Shown here in pieces: positions 1-9,572 of a stretch of 64,000 nt of DNA (position 1 is its first letter; each line of letters opens with the position of its first letter). The stretch comes from Francisella orientalis FNO12 (GTDB lineage: Bacteria; Pseudomonadota; Gammaproteobacteria; Francisellales; Francisellaceae): NCBI RefSeq assembly GCF_001042525.2, contig NZ_CP011921.2, positions 124,001 through 188,000 of the forward strand, written 5' to 3'. The notes under the pieces were generated by a model. It ran no database searches, was not told the origin of the DNA, and worked only from the letters and a program-made list of their open reading frames with translations. The position numbers and the translations under genes were made by a program.

Positions 1-1
1 T

Positions 2-73
2 AGCGCTATAAAGTATGTTTTGCAATATGTTTTAGCAGATTTTGTAGTAGTTACTTTAGAAAGAGTGGATTAA
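2..73 (+). CDS. 3' end of an unidentified gene (partial)
   Basis: An open frame runs from the window edge to a TAA at 71-73 and gives the last 23 residues of a protein, ending in DFVVVTLERVD. There is too little sequence to identify a family. It lies tail to tail with the GNAT pseudogene, only one base away, so both transcription units end here. Seen: the open frame and its stop. Inferred: that it is coding, from the clean frame and its position. Confidence 0.4.
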   Translation, partial: SAIKYVLQYVLADFVVVTLERVD

Positions 74-74
74 T

Positions 75-439
75 TTAAGTTTTTCTCATAAGAATCATTT
101 TATAAGCAGCATCACTATCCTCATAATAATTATTAATTTGCTTATTTATAACAAATCCTAGCTTCTGATATAAAGAAATAGCTATTAGATTGTTTGTATT
201 TACTTCTAGTGAAATATTTTTGTCAGAGTTGTTTAAAATGTATTCTAATAGTTTTTTTTATACTCAAAGCATAAAATATATCCAGCAAGTTCATTGTTGA
301 TTTTAGCTACAAAAAAGTATTTTTGCTTATTAATATTATGGATAAATTGCTTTTTTGAAATTTTATCAGACAAAAAAGTAGAGTTCTCAAGTTCTGCAAG
401 TGTTTGAACATCACTTAATTGGGGCTTAGATATTTGCAT
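75..439 (-). pseudogene. GNAT-family acetyltransferase, internal deletion
   Basis: The N-terminal part (start at 439) reads as a GNAT domain up to CFEYKK, then hits a stop right after an A8 run (252-259 on the plus strand). A different frame downstream carries a normal GNAT C-terminus with LEVNTNN and LYQKLGF and ends at 75-77. The stretch that should hold the acetyl-CoA-binding Q/RxxGxG/A motif is absent between the halves, so about 20 codons appear deleted as well as the frame being shifted. The start overlaps the end of the RimK-like gene by 14 bp, implying translational coupling. GNAT enzymes transfer acetyl groups to amines; the partner suggests the substrate was a ligase product. Pseudogene status is clear, the substrate is unknown. 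Confidence 0.8.
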
Positions 440-1673
440 AAGGTAACTTCTTGTAGTTCATTCTATTTAGAAACTCTAGCATTATAGTTGTATAGAGTTG
501 GTCGCCAATATAAGTATCTTCAATATCAGAGTCTAAAGATGGATTGTCATTGATTTCTATGATAATAGGTTTATTGTCTACAACTTTTATATCAATACCA
601 TATAGTCCATTGCCGATAGTTTTTGCAGCTTTAAGAGCTATTCTTAGCACAGATTTATCAACTTGATGGATAGCAAATGCTTCAGAGTTTCCATGCTGAG
701 TAGTTTTCTTATTATGATTGGTTATTTGCCAATGGCCTTTCGCCATGAAATATTTACACGCATATATTGGCTTATTGTTTAATATACCAGTACGCCAGTC
801 AAAATCAGTATAGTAATATTTTTGAGCTATTATGATCGAAGATTGTTCAAGCATGATATCTAGAATTTGCTTGAGCTCCTCTGCCGAATTAGCTTTTTTA
901 ACACCCTTTGAAAATGAACTATCTGGAATTTTCAAAACTATAGGAAGACCTAACTCACTGATTAATTCTTCAGCTGCAAAGCTATCATCTTTAAAAATAA
1001 GTTTACCTTCCTGGGTTAGTATTTTATTTTTAATCATTAGGTTATGTAAATAAACCTTGTTGGTACAGCAAGTTATGGATTTTGTATCATCAATAACTAC
1101 TAAGTTATTGTCCTCAGCTTTTTTAGAAAAACTATAACTATAGTGATTAATAGATGTTGTTGTTATGATGAAAAGTCCGTCATATTCAAGCAGACTCATA
1201 TAATCATCTTTGGTAATTAGATCAGTATAAATACCTAAATCATAAGAATAATTTTTTTTGATTTTTCGTTTACGCCAAACTTTGCTACTAAAATTGTTAA
1301 GAGCATTTGCAAATATAGTCTGCTCATTATCATTTAGAGAGGAAATATGTCCAATCTTAATAGTTTTTATTTTCCATAATGAGTTTTGCTTCTCTAAAGT
1401 TACTTCTAATATTGGTGTTGGATATTTTTCAAATATCCTTTTAGCAATTTTTTCTGTACCTTGTAGGTTAGCTATTCCAAAGAAAATCTTAATAGCTAAT
1501 AGGTTTGTATTTAAAGCATTTAGCGCTTTGTGTTCTCTACTATTAATTAAGTTAGATAACGGAGTTTCCTCAAAGTGACTAATACTGTTGAGTGTTTCAA
1601 CAGTAGGTATAATAGTATCTTTATTTGAGTGTGCCAAAAGACAAGCATAATAGCCTTGCTCAAGATAATTCAT
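426..1673 (-). CDS. RimK-like ATP-grasp ligase with RLAN-type N-terminus (5' end frameshifted)
   Basis: This is an ATP-grasp ligase of the RimK type. The ATP-binding strand GLPIVLKIPDSSFSKGV is near the middle and the metal-binding motif EINDNPSLD is near the C-terminus. The N-terminal third resembles the RLAN domain (RimK-like ATP-grasp N-terminal) that precedes such ligases in other gammaproteobacteria. The ATG at 1673 is not the ancestral start: homologous sequence (NQDTWSPYYPYSNL) continues upstream in frame without a start codon. An ATG at 1808-1810 with AAGG just upstream enters that frame only if the A4 run at 1796-1799 regains one A. As it stands the protein lacks its first ~45 residues or is not made. 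Such ligases add amino acids to peptides or small molecules. Family is confident; function of this copy is doubtful. Confidence 0.65.
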   Translation of the reverse strand: MNYLEQGYYACLLAHSNKDTIIPTVETLNSISHFEETPLSNLINSREHKALNALNTNLLAIKIFFGIANLQGTEKIAKRIFEKYPTPILEVTLEKQNSLWKIKTIKIGHISSLNDNEQTIFANALNNFSSKVWRKRKIKKNYSYDLGIYTDLITKDDYMSLLEYDGLFIITTTSINHYSYSFSKKAEDNNLVVIDDTKSITCCTNKVYLHNLMIKNKILTQEGKLIFKDDSFAAEELISELGLPIVLKIPDSSFSKGVKKANSAEELKQILDIMLEQSSIIIAQKYYYTDFDWRTGILNNKPIYACKYFMAKGHWQITNHNKKTTQHGNSEAFAIHQVDKSVLRIALKAAKTIGNGLYGIDIKVVDNKPIIIEINDNPSLDSDIEDTYIGDQLYTTIMLEFLNRMNYKKLPYANI

Positions 1674-1963
1674 TTGCTCAGATAAATTAATGATATAGTT
1701 GGGCTTGTTACTAATGTTCTGTAAATATTGATGTGTAGTTTCTAAGTTTGAATATGGATAGTATGGTGACCATGTATCTTGATTATCAATAAGTATTTTA
1801 AGGGCTTCATATAACCTTATGTTGAGATTTATGCGAGCGTATTATCTGCTTTTTTTATAAAATGCAAGAGTTTTTATTATGATTAAACTTAGTATTTTTG
1901 AGCTATTAGTTATCGTTGAATTAAGCTAATATAAAAATAAGGGAATAGTCGTTTATTTGTCAT

Positions 1964-3891
1964 ATGTTATACAAAAAATGTTTGCTGGTAATACTTTTAT
2001 TTGTAAGTTTTTGCCCTTGCTATTCATACGATAAAATTGAAGATTTTAAATATAATCAGAATATCTTATTAAAGGCTAATAAGTCATATCGACATTATTT
2101 GATACCAGCAAACAATCTAGAGTTAGAAGCAAAAGTACATAAGCCTCACGAATATGATAATGTAGAAGCTTTTAACTATTCTGAATATTTGGATCATAAC
2201 GATATTGTTGCCATAGGGTGGATGGTGGATGATACTGAAATCATCTACAAAGGTACAGCAAGCTTATACTTGCCCGAAAGGATAAGGTATTACTTATTTA
2301 ATAAGCTAGAAAAGATTTGCAAGGAAATGAACTTAAACCTTATATTCTACCATTACTTATTGGCGATAAAGAATTTAGTCAATCTCAGCAAAATTTGTTG
2401 ATAAGTTCTGGTACATCGCATCTTATGGTAATTTCAGGATTACATATTGGGCTTTTGACATTTATTGCTTTTGTTCTTTTTAGAGGTTTATGGTCATTAT
2501 CACCACGCTTATGTCGCAAATTACCAGCACAGTATATCGGTGTTATTGCCTCTGTGATAGTGGCTTTTATATAGTTTATTAGCAGGTTTTAGCTTACCAA
2601 CACAACGAGCATCGATAATGCTTTTAGTAGTAGCTATTTTATGGCTGTTGGGTAAGCGTATTTCGATAGTTAAGTCGCTGAGTATAGCTTTAGGTATTAT
2701 AGTATTGGTTGATTTTGAATCAATATATAGCGTTAGCTTATGGTTGAGTTTTTCAGCTGTTATGCTTTTGGTTATTATCTCTATAGTACTACAACAATAT
2801 AAGTCAAAATTAGCAAAAACATTATTTGCACAAATTTATCTAGCGATATTTTTAGTGGCAATTTCAGTTTATTATTTTGGCGGTTTTTCTGTCGTTTCGA
2901 TTTTAGCAAATATTGTTGCAATTCCTTTAGTTAGTTTTGTTATAGTGCCATTGTTGCTAGTGTGTTTACTGCTATCTTATGTTGGACTAAGTTTCTGGAT
3001 AGTTCCTAGCTTAGTTATTAAATTATTAATTGCTTATTTAAGCTTTTTGACAAGCTATGCTGGTTTTATTGAGTATTGGAGTTATTTTTCATTTTTTGGT
3101 CTTATAATTATTATTTTTGGAATTATTTTAGTAATTTTCCCGTTTAGTAATTCAATTAGACTACTTGGGTTAGCTTTATGCTTAGTGTTTTTGCAATCTT
3201 CAGAAAATACTTCACAAAAGAATCAATATTTTCGAATCCATGTTTTTGATACTAAAAATTAAATGGTGCTAATTGAGGAAAATGGTCAAAATATTTTATA
3301 CATCTCAGCAAAAATCTAGCTAATGATTATGTTTTATCAAATACCTTAGGTAGTTATTTAAGGTTAATAGGGGTTAAACGAATTAGTTATATGATTGTAG
3401 TTGATGCTGATGATGATAGCTTTAACTCTAATTTTATTAGACAGATAGTTCCTATTAAAACTATTATTACAAATTTAAAGACAGAGAAGCCATTTCAAAA
3501 ATGTAATTATAATAATAGCTTCAATTTAAGTCAAAATACAAAAGTTAAACTCCTCTCAAATGGTACAAGTTGTTTTATCTTAATTAAATATAATAACGAG
3601 GAGTTTTAAATTACAGATAATTCAAATGCTAAGGATCAGCAGCAAATTTACACTTTGTATAATAGAATTATTAATCCAAGTATAGTGATTAGTCCTTTAG
3701 TGATTGATACTAAGTTTTTTAAACATAATAGTGAGCATCTTATATACATCTCAGATCAGCTATTGAATCCACAGACTTATAAAAACATTAACATAAGGGT
3801 ATTTGATACATATACTAACGGAGCTATAACTATTACTATCAATAATGATGATACCTTAAAAATAAGATCTTTATTTAAAAATATTAGCTAA
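1964..3891 (+). pseudogene. comEC: ComEC/Rec2 DNA-uptake channel, multiply frameshifted
   Basis: Successive frames reconstruct a ComEC protein: an N-terminal soluble region from 1964, the competence core with SSGTSHLMVISGLHIGLL (about 2400-2460), a long multi-helix membrane region (2618-3262) and a C-terminal metallo-beta-lactamase-like remnant (about 3265-3891). Breaks occur near 2320-2400, at 2572 (TAG where the frame should read YSLLAG), at 3262 and at 3607. ComEC forms the inner-membrane pore that imports single-stranded DNA during natural transformation. With at least four lesions it cannot be functional. The lesions are spread along the whole gene, so one sequencing error does not explain them. 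Confidence 0.9.
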
Positions 3892-3979
3892 AAGTGATTA
3901 ATATTTTTTATAGTCTTTCAAAAAAGTTTTTATTAATGGTAAGATTTAAGTTAACAGTCAATAAGTTAAACAATCTTCA

Positions 3980-4873
3980 ATGATAAATTTTATTAAGTAC
4001 GCTTACTATGGATTATTTTCGCTGGTATGTTTGATGTCTACAGCTATAATTGCTTTTATACCAGTATTTATTTTTTCATTAGTTAAGCTTTTGATACCTA
4101 TAAAAAGTATAAGGTATTTATGTACATCAGCTGTTCAATATTCTGTGAGCTTATGGGTAAGTTTTGTTATTCTAATTGCTAAGTTTTTTTCACCTACCAA
4201 AATTGAGATTGAACAAAATAAAGAGCTAGATAAAAGTGGTTCATATCTTATTATATGTAATCATAAAAGTTGGCTTGACACTTTTGTATTGATGATGATT
4301 TTTCACAAAAAAATAGCCTTTCCTAAATTCTTTATGAAATTTCAGGTTTTTTTCATACCTGTATTAGGTTTGATTGCCTGGGCTTTAGAGTTTCCTGCGA
4401 TGAAACGCTATAAAAAAGAATATCTTAAAAAGCATCCTGAGAAAAAAGGTGAAGATCTTAAGAAAACAGTTGAGTATTGTAAAAAATTATCCTCTAGACC
4501 GACAACTATCGTTAATTTTGTTGAGGGTACTAGATATACTTCTCAGAAAGCTCTTAAAAGTGCTTATAAAAATTTGCTTAATCCCAAAGCAGGTGGCATA
4601 GCAGTTATTTTAAAAAGTCTCTCAGATAGAATGGTAGGAGTTTTAAATACCACTATAGTTTATGATAACCCAAAGCAAACTTTGTGGGACTATATGATTA
4701 GAAAGACAAAAAAAATCAAAGTTAAAGTCGATTTTATTCCAATATCAGAAGTGCCTATGGGTGATTATTTTACTAGTGAAACAGATAAGGAGTATTTTCA
4801 AGTTTGGTTAAATAAACTTTGGCAAACTAATGATGAGTATATTTCTAAAGATGCAAAGAAAATAACTTACTAG
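3980..4873 (+). CDS. PlsC-like lysophospholipid acyltransferase (YihG-like)
   Basis: 297 residues with two N-terminal hydrophobic segments (about 5-40 and 50-68), the acyltransferase motif I NHKSWLD at residues 94-100 (H-X4-D) and motif III FVEGTRYT at about 180-187. These are the catalytic and glycerol-phosphate-binding blocks of the LPLAT/PlsC family. Size and layout match the YihG/YihX-type inner-membrane acyltransferases, which move acyl chains onto lysophospholipids. It stands alone downstream of broken comEC. No lesion is visible. The exact acyl acceptor cannot be read from the sequence. Confidence 0.8.
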   Translation: MINFIKYAYYGLFSLVCLMSTAIIAFIPVFIFSLVKLLIPIKSIRYLCTSAVQYSVSLWVSFVILIAKFFSPTKIEIEQNKELDKSGSYLIICNHKSWLDTFVLMMIFHKKIAFPKFFMKFQVFFIPVLGLIAWALEFPAMKRYKKEYLKKHPEKKGEDLKKTVEYCKKLSSRPTTIVNFVEGTRYTSQKALKSAYKNLLNPKAGGIAVILKSLSDRMVGVLNTTIVYDNPKQTLWDYMIRKTKKIKVKVDFIPISEVPMGDYFTSETDKEYFQVWLNKLWQTNDEYISKDAKKITY

Positions 4874-5092
4874 TTATCAACCTCATTCTTATTAAATTCT
4901 ATATAATCGCAGCTATAAAAATACTATGCTAAATTTATTTTAGTAGCTTTCACGATTGCACTAGTTCAAAGTTATTTTATGCCTATAATGTTTTGGCTAT
5001 AAAATAGTTAGTTAACCAAACTAAGCGACAGGCAGTCTAAAAAATAGTTTATTTTGAGATATGATTATGAGAAAATTTCTTAGAAATCGAAA

Positions 5093-5629
5093 TTAGTTTA
5101 ATGTATGCGGAAGCCAGTTAAGCTCAACAAATAAGAATAGCGCTGAATAAATACCCATGAAAATAAAAGGCATATAAATCTCAAGAATTCTAATCGGCTT
5201 GAAAGATCCTTTTTGTTCAGCAATATGTTCTTCAGTTAACCATACTTTTGAAGGAAGTCGCTTCTCAAGAGATGACACTATGCTGTTTTTTATTTGTATA
5301 TGATGTCTAAAAAATCTAATTATTTTCCACCAAGCATAGCAGAATACCAATCCCGCAAAATAAGGTATAGTAACAAGAATACCTGATGGTGGATTTTCAA
5401 CATTGATATTGTTGCTAATTGCCAAAGCAACTGTACCTACAAGAACAAGGTTGAAAACTAAGAAAAATAAGTTAATTACAATTCTTCTATAACTAGTTCT
5501 ATCTGTTAATTCAACATATATTCTATATTGCTCTATTAGCAGTTGATTGTACTTCTCATTAGATAAATTACTTTCGTCATCATTGCTCCATAATTTATCT
5601 TGTATATCTTTATGATTAATTTTTTCCAT
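5093..5629 (-). CDS. ripA: RipA-like cytoplasmic membrane protein
   Basis: 178 residues with a hydrophilic N-terminal ~50, two membrane helices (about 50-72 and 84-105), a basic stretch RFFRHH, and a C-terminal helix (about 150-170). I recognise it as RipA, a cytoplasmic membrane protein conserved in Francisella and reported to be required for growth of F. tularensis inside host cells. The start at 5629 is supported by AAAGGAAC just upstream. It follows tsaC and rpsA on the same strand with a gap of about 90 bp to tsaC. The biochemical role is not known. Identity rests on recalled family features, not on a search. Confidence 0.7.
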   Translation of the reverse strand: MEKINHKDIQDKLWSNDDESNLSNEKYNQLLIEQYRIYVELTDRTSYRRIVINLFFLVFNLVLVGTVALAISNNINVENPPSGILVTIPYFAGLVFCYAWWKIIRFFRHHIQIKNSIVSSLEKRLPSKVWLTEEHIAEQKGSFKPIRILEIYMPFIFMGIYSALFLFVELNWLPHTLN

Positions 5630-5722
5630 TTTGTTCCTTTTTTATCTATCAGTTCAAAAGAATTTTACAACCTTAATGCTATTATATTTTAAGACGATTA
5701 TCAAACTTTTAATACTTTATAA

Positions 5723-6265
5723 TCATCTATATCTATCTCTAGTGATTATATCAATAATTGTAGATGGTTGTGAAGACTTAACTTCTGTTTCTAGTATATA
5801 GATACTATTAAAAATTTCATTAATCGAATGAGAATCGTTGATAAAGTCTTGCCTAGATATATTTGCACTAGTTGAAATAATTGCATTATTAATTTTAGAA
5901 CAGATATTGGTTATTATGTCAGTAGTGACTAATCTTATTGCAATAGTTGTTTTACCTCCAGTTAACCACTGAATATCTATTTTACCTGGTACTATCCAAG
6001 TTGTTGGTCGAGGCTGCTTAGAGCATATTTTATCGATTTGTTCATTAGAAAGTTTAGTAGTATCCACATATTCAAGTAAATGTTTGTAGTTATGGGAGAT
6101 TATTATAAACCCTTTGCTTGAGTCTCTCTTTTTTAGATTAATAATTTTTTCGATAGCGTTTTTATATATGTTGCAGCTTAAACCGTACACTGTATCTGTT
6201 GGAATACTAACAACTTGATTACTTGTAATCTCAGATATGATTTTATCCAAATCTTTTGTAAGCAT
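5723..6265 (-). CDS. tsaC: Threonylcarbamoyl-AMP synthase, YrdC/Sua5 family
   Basis: 180 residues, the short single-domain TsaC form. It makes threonylcarbamoyl-AMP from threonine, bicarbonate and ATP, the first step in the t6A37 modification of tRNAs reading ANN codons. Family motifs are visible: SIPTDTVYGL near the N-terminus, KKRDSSKGFI, TWIVPG, TIAIRL and the C-terminal ISTSANIS. It lies between rpsA and ripA on the same strand, separated from rpsA by a clear terminator hairpin. No defect is seen. Confidence 0.88.
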   Translation of the reverse strand: MLTKDLDKIISEITSNQVVSIPTDTVYGLSCNIYKNAIEKIINLKKRDSSKGFIIISHNYKHLLEYVDTTKLSNEQIDKICSKQPRPTTWIVPGKIDIQWLTGGKTTIAIRLVTTDIITNICSKINNAIISTSANISRQDFINDSHSINEIFNSIYILETEVKSSQPSTIIDIITRDRYR

Positions 6266-6321
6266 ATTTGATGTTATTGGTGGTTTATAAACTAGACATA
6301 GTTTATTACATTTTATAAATA

Positions 6322-6359
6322 AAAAAACCTATAAACTATAAATAGCCTATAGGTTTTTT
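6322..6359 (-). terminator. Intrinsic terminator downstream of rpsA
   Basis: A 12-bp perfect inverted repeat, AAAAAACCTATA (6322-6333) and TATAGGTTTTTT (6348-6359), encloses a 14-base loop. Read on either strand it ends in a U-run, so it could also act on transcripts from the other side. It sits 33 bp after the rpsA stop codon. Confidence 0.8.
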
Positions 6360-6391
6360 GTAGATTTAGATTTTTAAAGATCGAAGTCCAA

Positions 6392-8062
6392 TTACTTCTT
6401 ATTTAATTGCTCTTTGATTAGGTCACCAAGAGTTGTAGGAGTCATTTGTTCTACTTTGTAGTTAGACTTACCTGCAGCAGTATTATCTTCATCAACAGCT
6501 TTTATAGAAAGAGCAATACTTCTCTTCTTAGCGTCGATGTTGATGATTCTAGCTTCAACTTCTTGTCCTTCGCTTAGCTCATCACGAACATCTTTTGTAT
6601 GCTCAGCAGAAATTTCAGAAATTCTGATGAAACCGTCAATGTTGTTATCAGCATCAAGCATAACTACTGCACCGTTGTCTTGTAGTTTAGTAACATTACC
6701 TTTTACTAAAGAACCTTTAGGGTGAATGTTTATGAAGTTCTTGAAAGGATCTTCAGAAAGTTGCTTCATGCTAAGAGCGATTCTCTCAAGATCAGTATTT
6801 ACAGAAACTAATACAGCTTCTACATCATCACCTTTCTTAAGCTCTTTGATTGCTTTAGCTGGGTTATCCCATGCAACATCTGAAATATGTACAAGACCAT
6901 CGATACCACCTTCTAAACCGATGAATACACCAAATTCAGTGATTGATCTAATTTTACCAGTTACTTTATCGCCAGGCTTGTAGTTTTTCTCAAACTCATT
7001 CCAAGGATTTGCTCTACATTGTTTGATACCAAGAGAGATTCTGTGATTATCAGCTTCTAACTCAAGTACGATAACTTCAACTTCTTGACCTATTGATACA
7101 GCTTTATGAGGGTTAACGTTCTTATTAGTCCAATCCATTTCTGAAGTATGAACAAGACCTTCGATACCTTCTTTCAACTTAACAAAACAACCATAGTCAG
7201 TAATGTTAGTCACTGTACCCATAAGCTTAGCACCTACAGGAAGCTCGTTAGCGATATTCAACCATGGATCTTCACCAAGTTGTTTGATACCTAGAGATAT
7301 TCTTTGTTTCTCTTTGTCGAACTTGATTACTTTAACATCGATTTCTTGGCCGATAGATAGTACATCTGTAGGGTGGCTGATTCTGCTCCAAGAGATATCA
7401 GTGATGTGTAATAAACCATCGACTCCACCAAGATCAATAAACGCACCGAAATCAGTGATGTTTTTAACGATACCTTGAAGAACACTACTTTCAGAGATTT
7501 TCTCTAACATAGCATCTCTATCGCCAGAATTGTTTTCTTCGATAACAGCTTTTCTAGAAACAACGATATTATTTCTCTTAGTATCGATTTTAACAACTTT
7601 TAATTCGATATCTTTGTCTTCTAAATGAGCTACATCTTTGATAGGTCTTGTATCAACTAGTGAACCAGGTAAGAATGCTCTTAAACCTTCAACATCCATA
7701 GTGTAACCACCACGAACGTGATTAGTGATTTTACCAAGAACAGTTTCATTGTTTTCGAATGCTTTTTCGATTCTATCCCAAAGCTCGATTTTCTTAGCTT
7801 TATCTCTTGATAGTCTAGTTTCACCGCAGCTGTTGTCTAGAGCTTCTAAAACAACATTGATTTTATCACCAGCAGCTACTTCTAGTTCGCCGTTGCTGTT
7901 TTTTAGAGAAGAAACTGGAATAAAAGATTCTGATTTAAGACCAGCATCAATCATTGCAAATTCTTTGTCTATGCTTACTACAGTTGCTTCGATGATTTTA
8001 CCTATTCTCATCTCTGTTTGTTTCAGAGACTGCTCAAATAGTTCTTTGAAATTTTCTGACAT
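6392..8062 (-). CDS. rpsA: 30S ribosomal protein S1
   Basis: S1 carries six S1/OB RNA-binding repeats and brings structured mRNAs to the 30S subunit. Repeated S1 signatures are visible (for example GGVDGLLHITDISW, EGIEGLVHTSEMDW, GGIDGLVHISDVAW). I chose the ATG at 8060-8062, giving MSENFKELFEQS and 556 residues, the usual S1 length, with GGAAAT upstream. The frame is open further upstream but that part has no S1 similarity. A strong hairpin terminator follows. Gene and frame appear intact. Confidence 0.95.
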   Translation of the reverse strand: MSENFKELFEQSLKQTEMRIGKIIEATVVSIDKEFAMIDAGLKSESFIPVSSLKNSNGELEVAAGDKINVVLEALDNSCGETRLSRDKAKKIELWDRIEKAFENNETVLGKITNHVRGGYTMDVEGLRAFLPGSLVDTRPIKDVAHLEDKDIELKVVKIDTKRNNIVVSRKAVIEENNSGDRDAMLEKISESSVLQGIVKNITDFGAFIDLGGVDGLLHITDISWSRISHPTDVLSIGQEIDVKVIKFDKEKQRISLGIKQLGEDPWLNIANELPVGAKLMGTVTNITDYGCFVKLKEGIEGLVHTSEMDWTNKNVNPHKAVSIGQEVEVIVLELEADNHRISLGIKQCRANPWNEFEKNYKPGDKVTGKIRSITEFGVFIGLEGGIDGLVHISDVAWDNPAKAIKELKKGDDVEAVLVSVNTDLERIALSMKQLSEDPFKNFINIHPKGSLVKGNVTKLQDNGAVVMLDADNNIDGFIRISEISAEHTKDVRDELSEGQEVEARIINIDAKKRSIALSIKAVDEDNTAAGKSNYKVEQMTPTTLGDLIKEQLNKK

Positions 8063-8209
8063 TTTTTGATTTCCATTTCCAGTGTGGTTGGTTATACATA
8101 GTTTGACAAGTACCCACTGGTTTATATATAAAAGTACTAGCAAACAATCATGTAATGTATTATCTTATCTAAGAGACTCAAATTCTTCAAGATAAAATTA
8201 CTAAAACTT

Positions 8210-8671
8210 ATGTCTAATTATTCACAAGATGATATTTTTTTTATGCAGAAAGCTTATGAGCAAGCATTGTTGGCTTATAGGGCTGGAGAAGTTCCTATAG
8301 GAGCAGTTCTTGTTAATGATAGTCAAATAGTAGTCCAAGATTTTAACAAAACTATAATGCTCAACGACCCAACAGCTCACGCCGAGATTTTAGTTTTACG
8401 TGAAACAGCCAAAGAGCTCGAAAACTATAGATTGGTTAATACAAAATTGTATGTTACTTTGGAGCCATGTATAATGTGTTTGGGTGGTTTGATTCAGGCT
8501 AGGGTTTCTGAATTGATTTATGCTTGTGATGATACTCGTGTTGGAATTTTCTCTCGTGAGAAGTTACATCAAAATAAGAATATTAATCATAATCTTAAAG
8601 TAACATCTGGCGTGATGACTGAGGAGTGTAGTAAGCTCTTGAGAGATTTTTTTAAATTAAAAAGAAATTAG
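8210..8671 (+). CDS. tadA: tRNA adenosine(34) deaminase
   Basis: 153 residues of the cytidine/deoxycytidylate deaminase fold. The zinc and catalytic motif HAE appears in PTAHAEILVL (about residues 56-65), and PCIMC in LEPCIMCLGG supplies the two zinc cysteines. TadA converts A34 to inosine in tRNA-Arg(ACG), allowing one tRNA to read several codons, and is essential in most bacteria. It is followed 7 bp later by ddlB on the same strand, so the two are probably cotranscribed. Confidence 0.92.
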   Translation: MSNYSQDDIFFMQKAYEQALLAYRAGEVPIGAVLVNDSQIVVQDFNKTIMLNDPTAHAEILVLRETAKELENYRLVNTKLYVTLEPCIMCLGGLIQARVSELIYACDDTRVGIFSREKLHQNKNINHNLKVTSGVMTEECSKLLRDFFKLKRN

Positions 8672-8678
8672 GTATTTT

Positions 8679-9572
8679 ATGCAAAAAGAAAAAATTGTCG
8701 TTTTATATGGTGGAGATTCTCCAGAAAGGGAAGTGTCTTTAATATCTGGTAAAGCAGTTTTGGACTCTTTACTAAATCAAGGTTATAACGCGGTTGGTTT
8801 AGATGCAAGCTCAAAAGATTTGGTTGTTAAGCTTTTGGAGTTAAATCCTGATAAATGTTTTATCGCACTGCATGGCGAAGATGGCGAAAATGGTAGAGTT
8901 GCTGCATTACTTGAAATGTTACGCATAAGGCACACTGGTTCGACTATGAAGTCATGCGTTGTAACTATGGATAAAATGATTTCCAAGGAAATATGGATGC
9001 ATCATCGTATGCTTACACCGATGGCAAAATTTCTTACTGATAAGTTAGTGGATGCTGATGAGATTAGTTTTCCTGTTGCTGTTAAGCCAAGTAGTGGTGG
9101 ATCTAGTATAGCTACTTTCAAAGTAAAAAGCTTTGAAGAGCTTGAAAATGCTTATGAACAAGCATCAAAGTATGGTGAAGTAATGATTGAACAGTGGGTC
9201 ACTGGTAAGGAGATAACGGTGGCTATTGTTAATAATGATGTTTATTCATCTGTTTGGATAGAGCCATTAAACGAGTTTTGTGACTACGAGTCAAAATATA
9301 GCGGCAAGTCTATATATCATGCACCAAGTGGATTATGTGAGCAAAAAGAGCTAGAGGTTCGACAGTTGGCTAAAAAAGCTTATGATCTATTGGGCTGCAA
9401 AGGTCATGCTCGAGTAGATTTTATATATGATGATAAGGGAGATTTCTATATTATGGAGATTAATTCATCTCCAGGAATGACAGAGAATAGTCTATCTCCT
9501 AAGTGTGCGGCGGCTGAAGGTATTGATTTTGACAGCTTTGTTAAATTAATACTAGAACAGGCGCAATGCTAA
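8679..9572 (+). CDS. ddlB: D-alanine--D-alanine ligase
   Basis: 297 residues with the ATP-grasp layout of Ddl. The N-terminal VLYGGDSPEREVSLISG, the central PVAVKPSSGGSS and the C-terminal MEINSSPGMTENSL are all present. It joins two D-alanines for the peptidoglycan stem peptide. The end overlaps ftsQ by 7 bp. This is the usual place of ddlB in the division and cell wall (dcw) cluster, although the murC/murB genes that often precede it are not here. Confidence 0.93.
   Translation: MQKEKIVVLYGGDSPEREVSLISGKAVLDSLLNQGYNAVGLDASSKDLVVKLLELNPDKCFIALHGEDGENGRVAALLEMLRIRHTGSTMKSCVVTMDKMISKEIWMHHRMLTPMAKFLTDKLVDADEISFPVAVKPSSGGSSIATFKVKSFEELENAYEQASKYGEVMIEQWVTGKEITVAIVNNDVYSSVWIEPLNEFCDYESKYSGKSIYHAPSGLCEQKELEVRQLAKKAYDLLGCKGHARVDFIYDDKGDFYIMEINSSPGMTENSLSPKCAAAEGIDFDSFVKLILEQAQC

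Noticed and set aside
4874-5092. Possible small RNA between the acyltransferase and ripA
   Set aside because: No convincing promoter plus terminator pair and no strong hairpin; only AT-rich spacer seen.
7725-8069. Open frames antisense to rpsA
   Set aside because: Shadows of the S1 coding sequence; no independent features.
8069-8143. Longer N-terminus for ribosomal protein S1
   Set aside because: The added residues have no S1 similarity; the ATG at 8062 gives the standard N-terminus and length.
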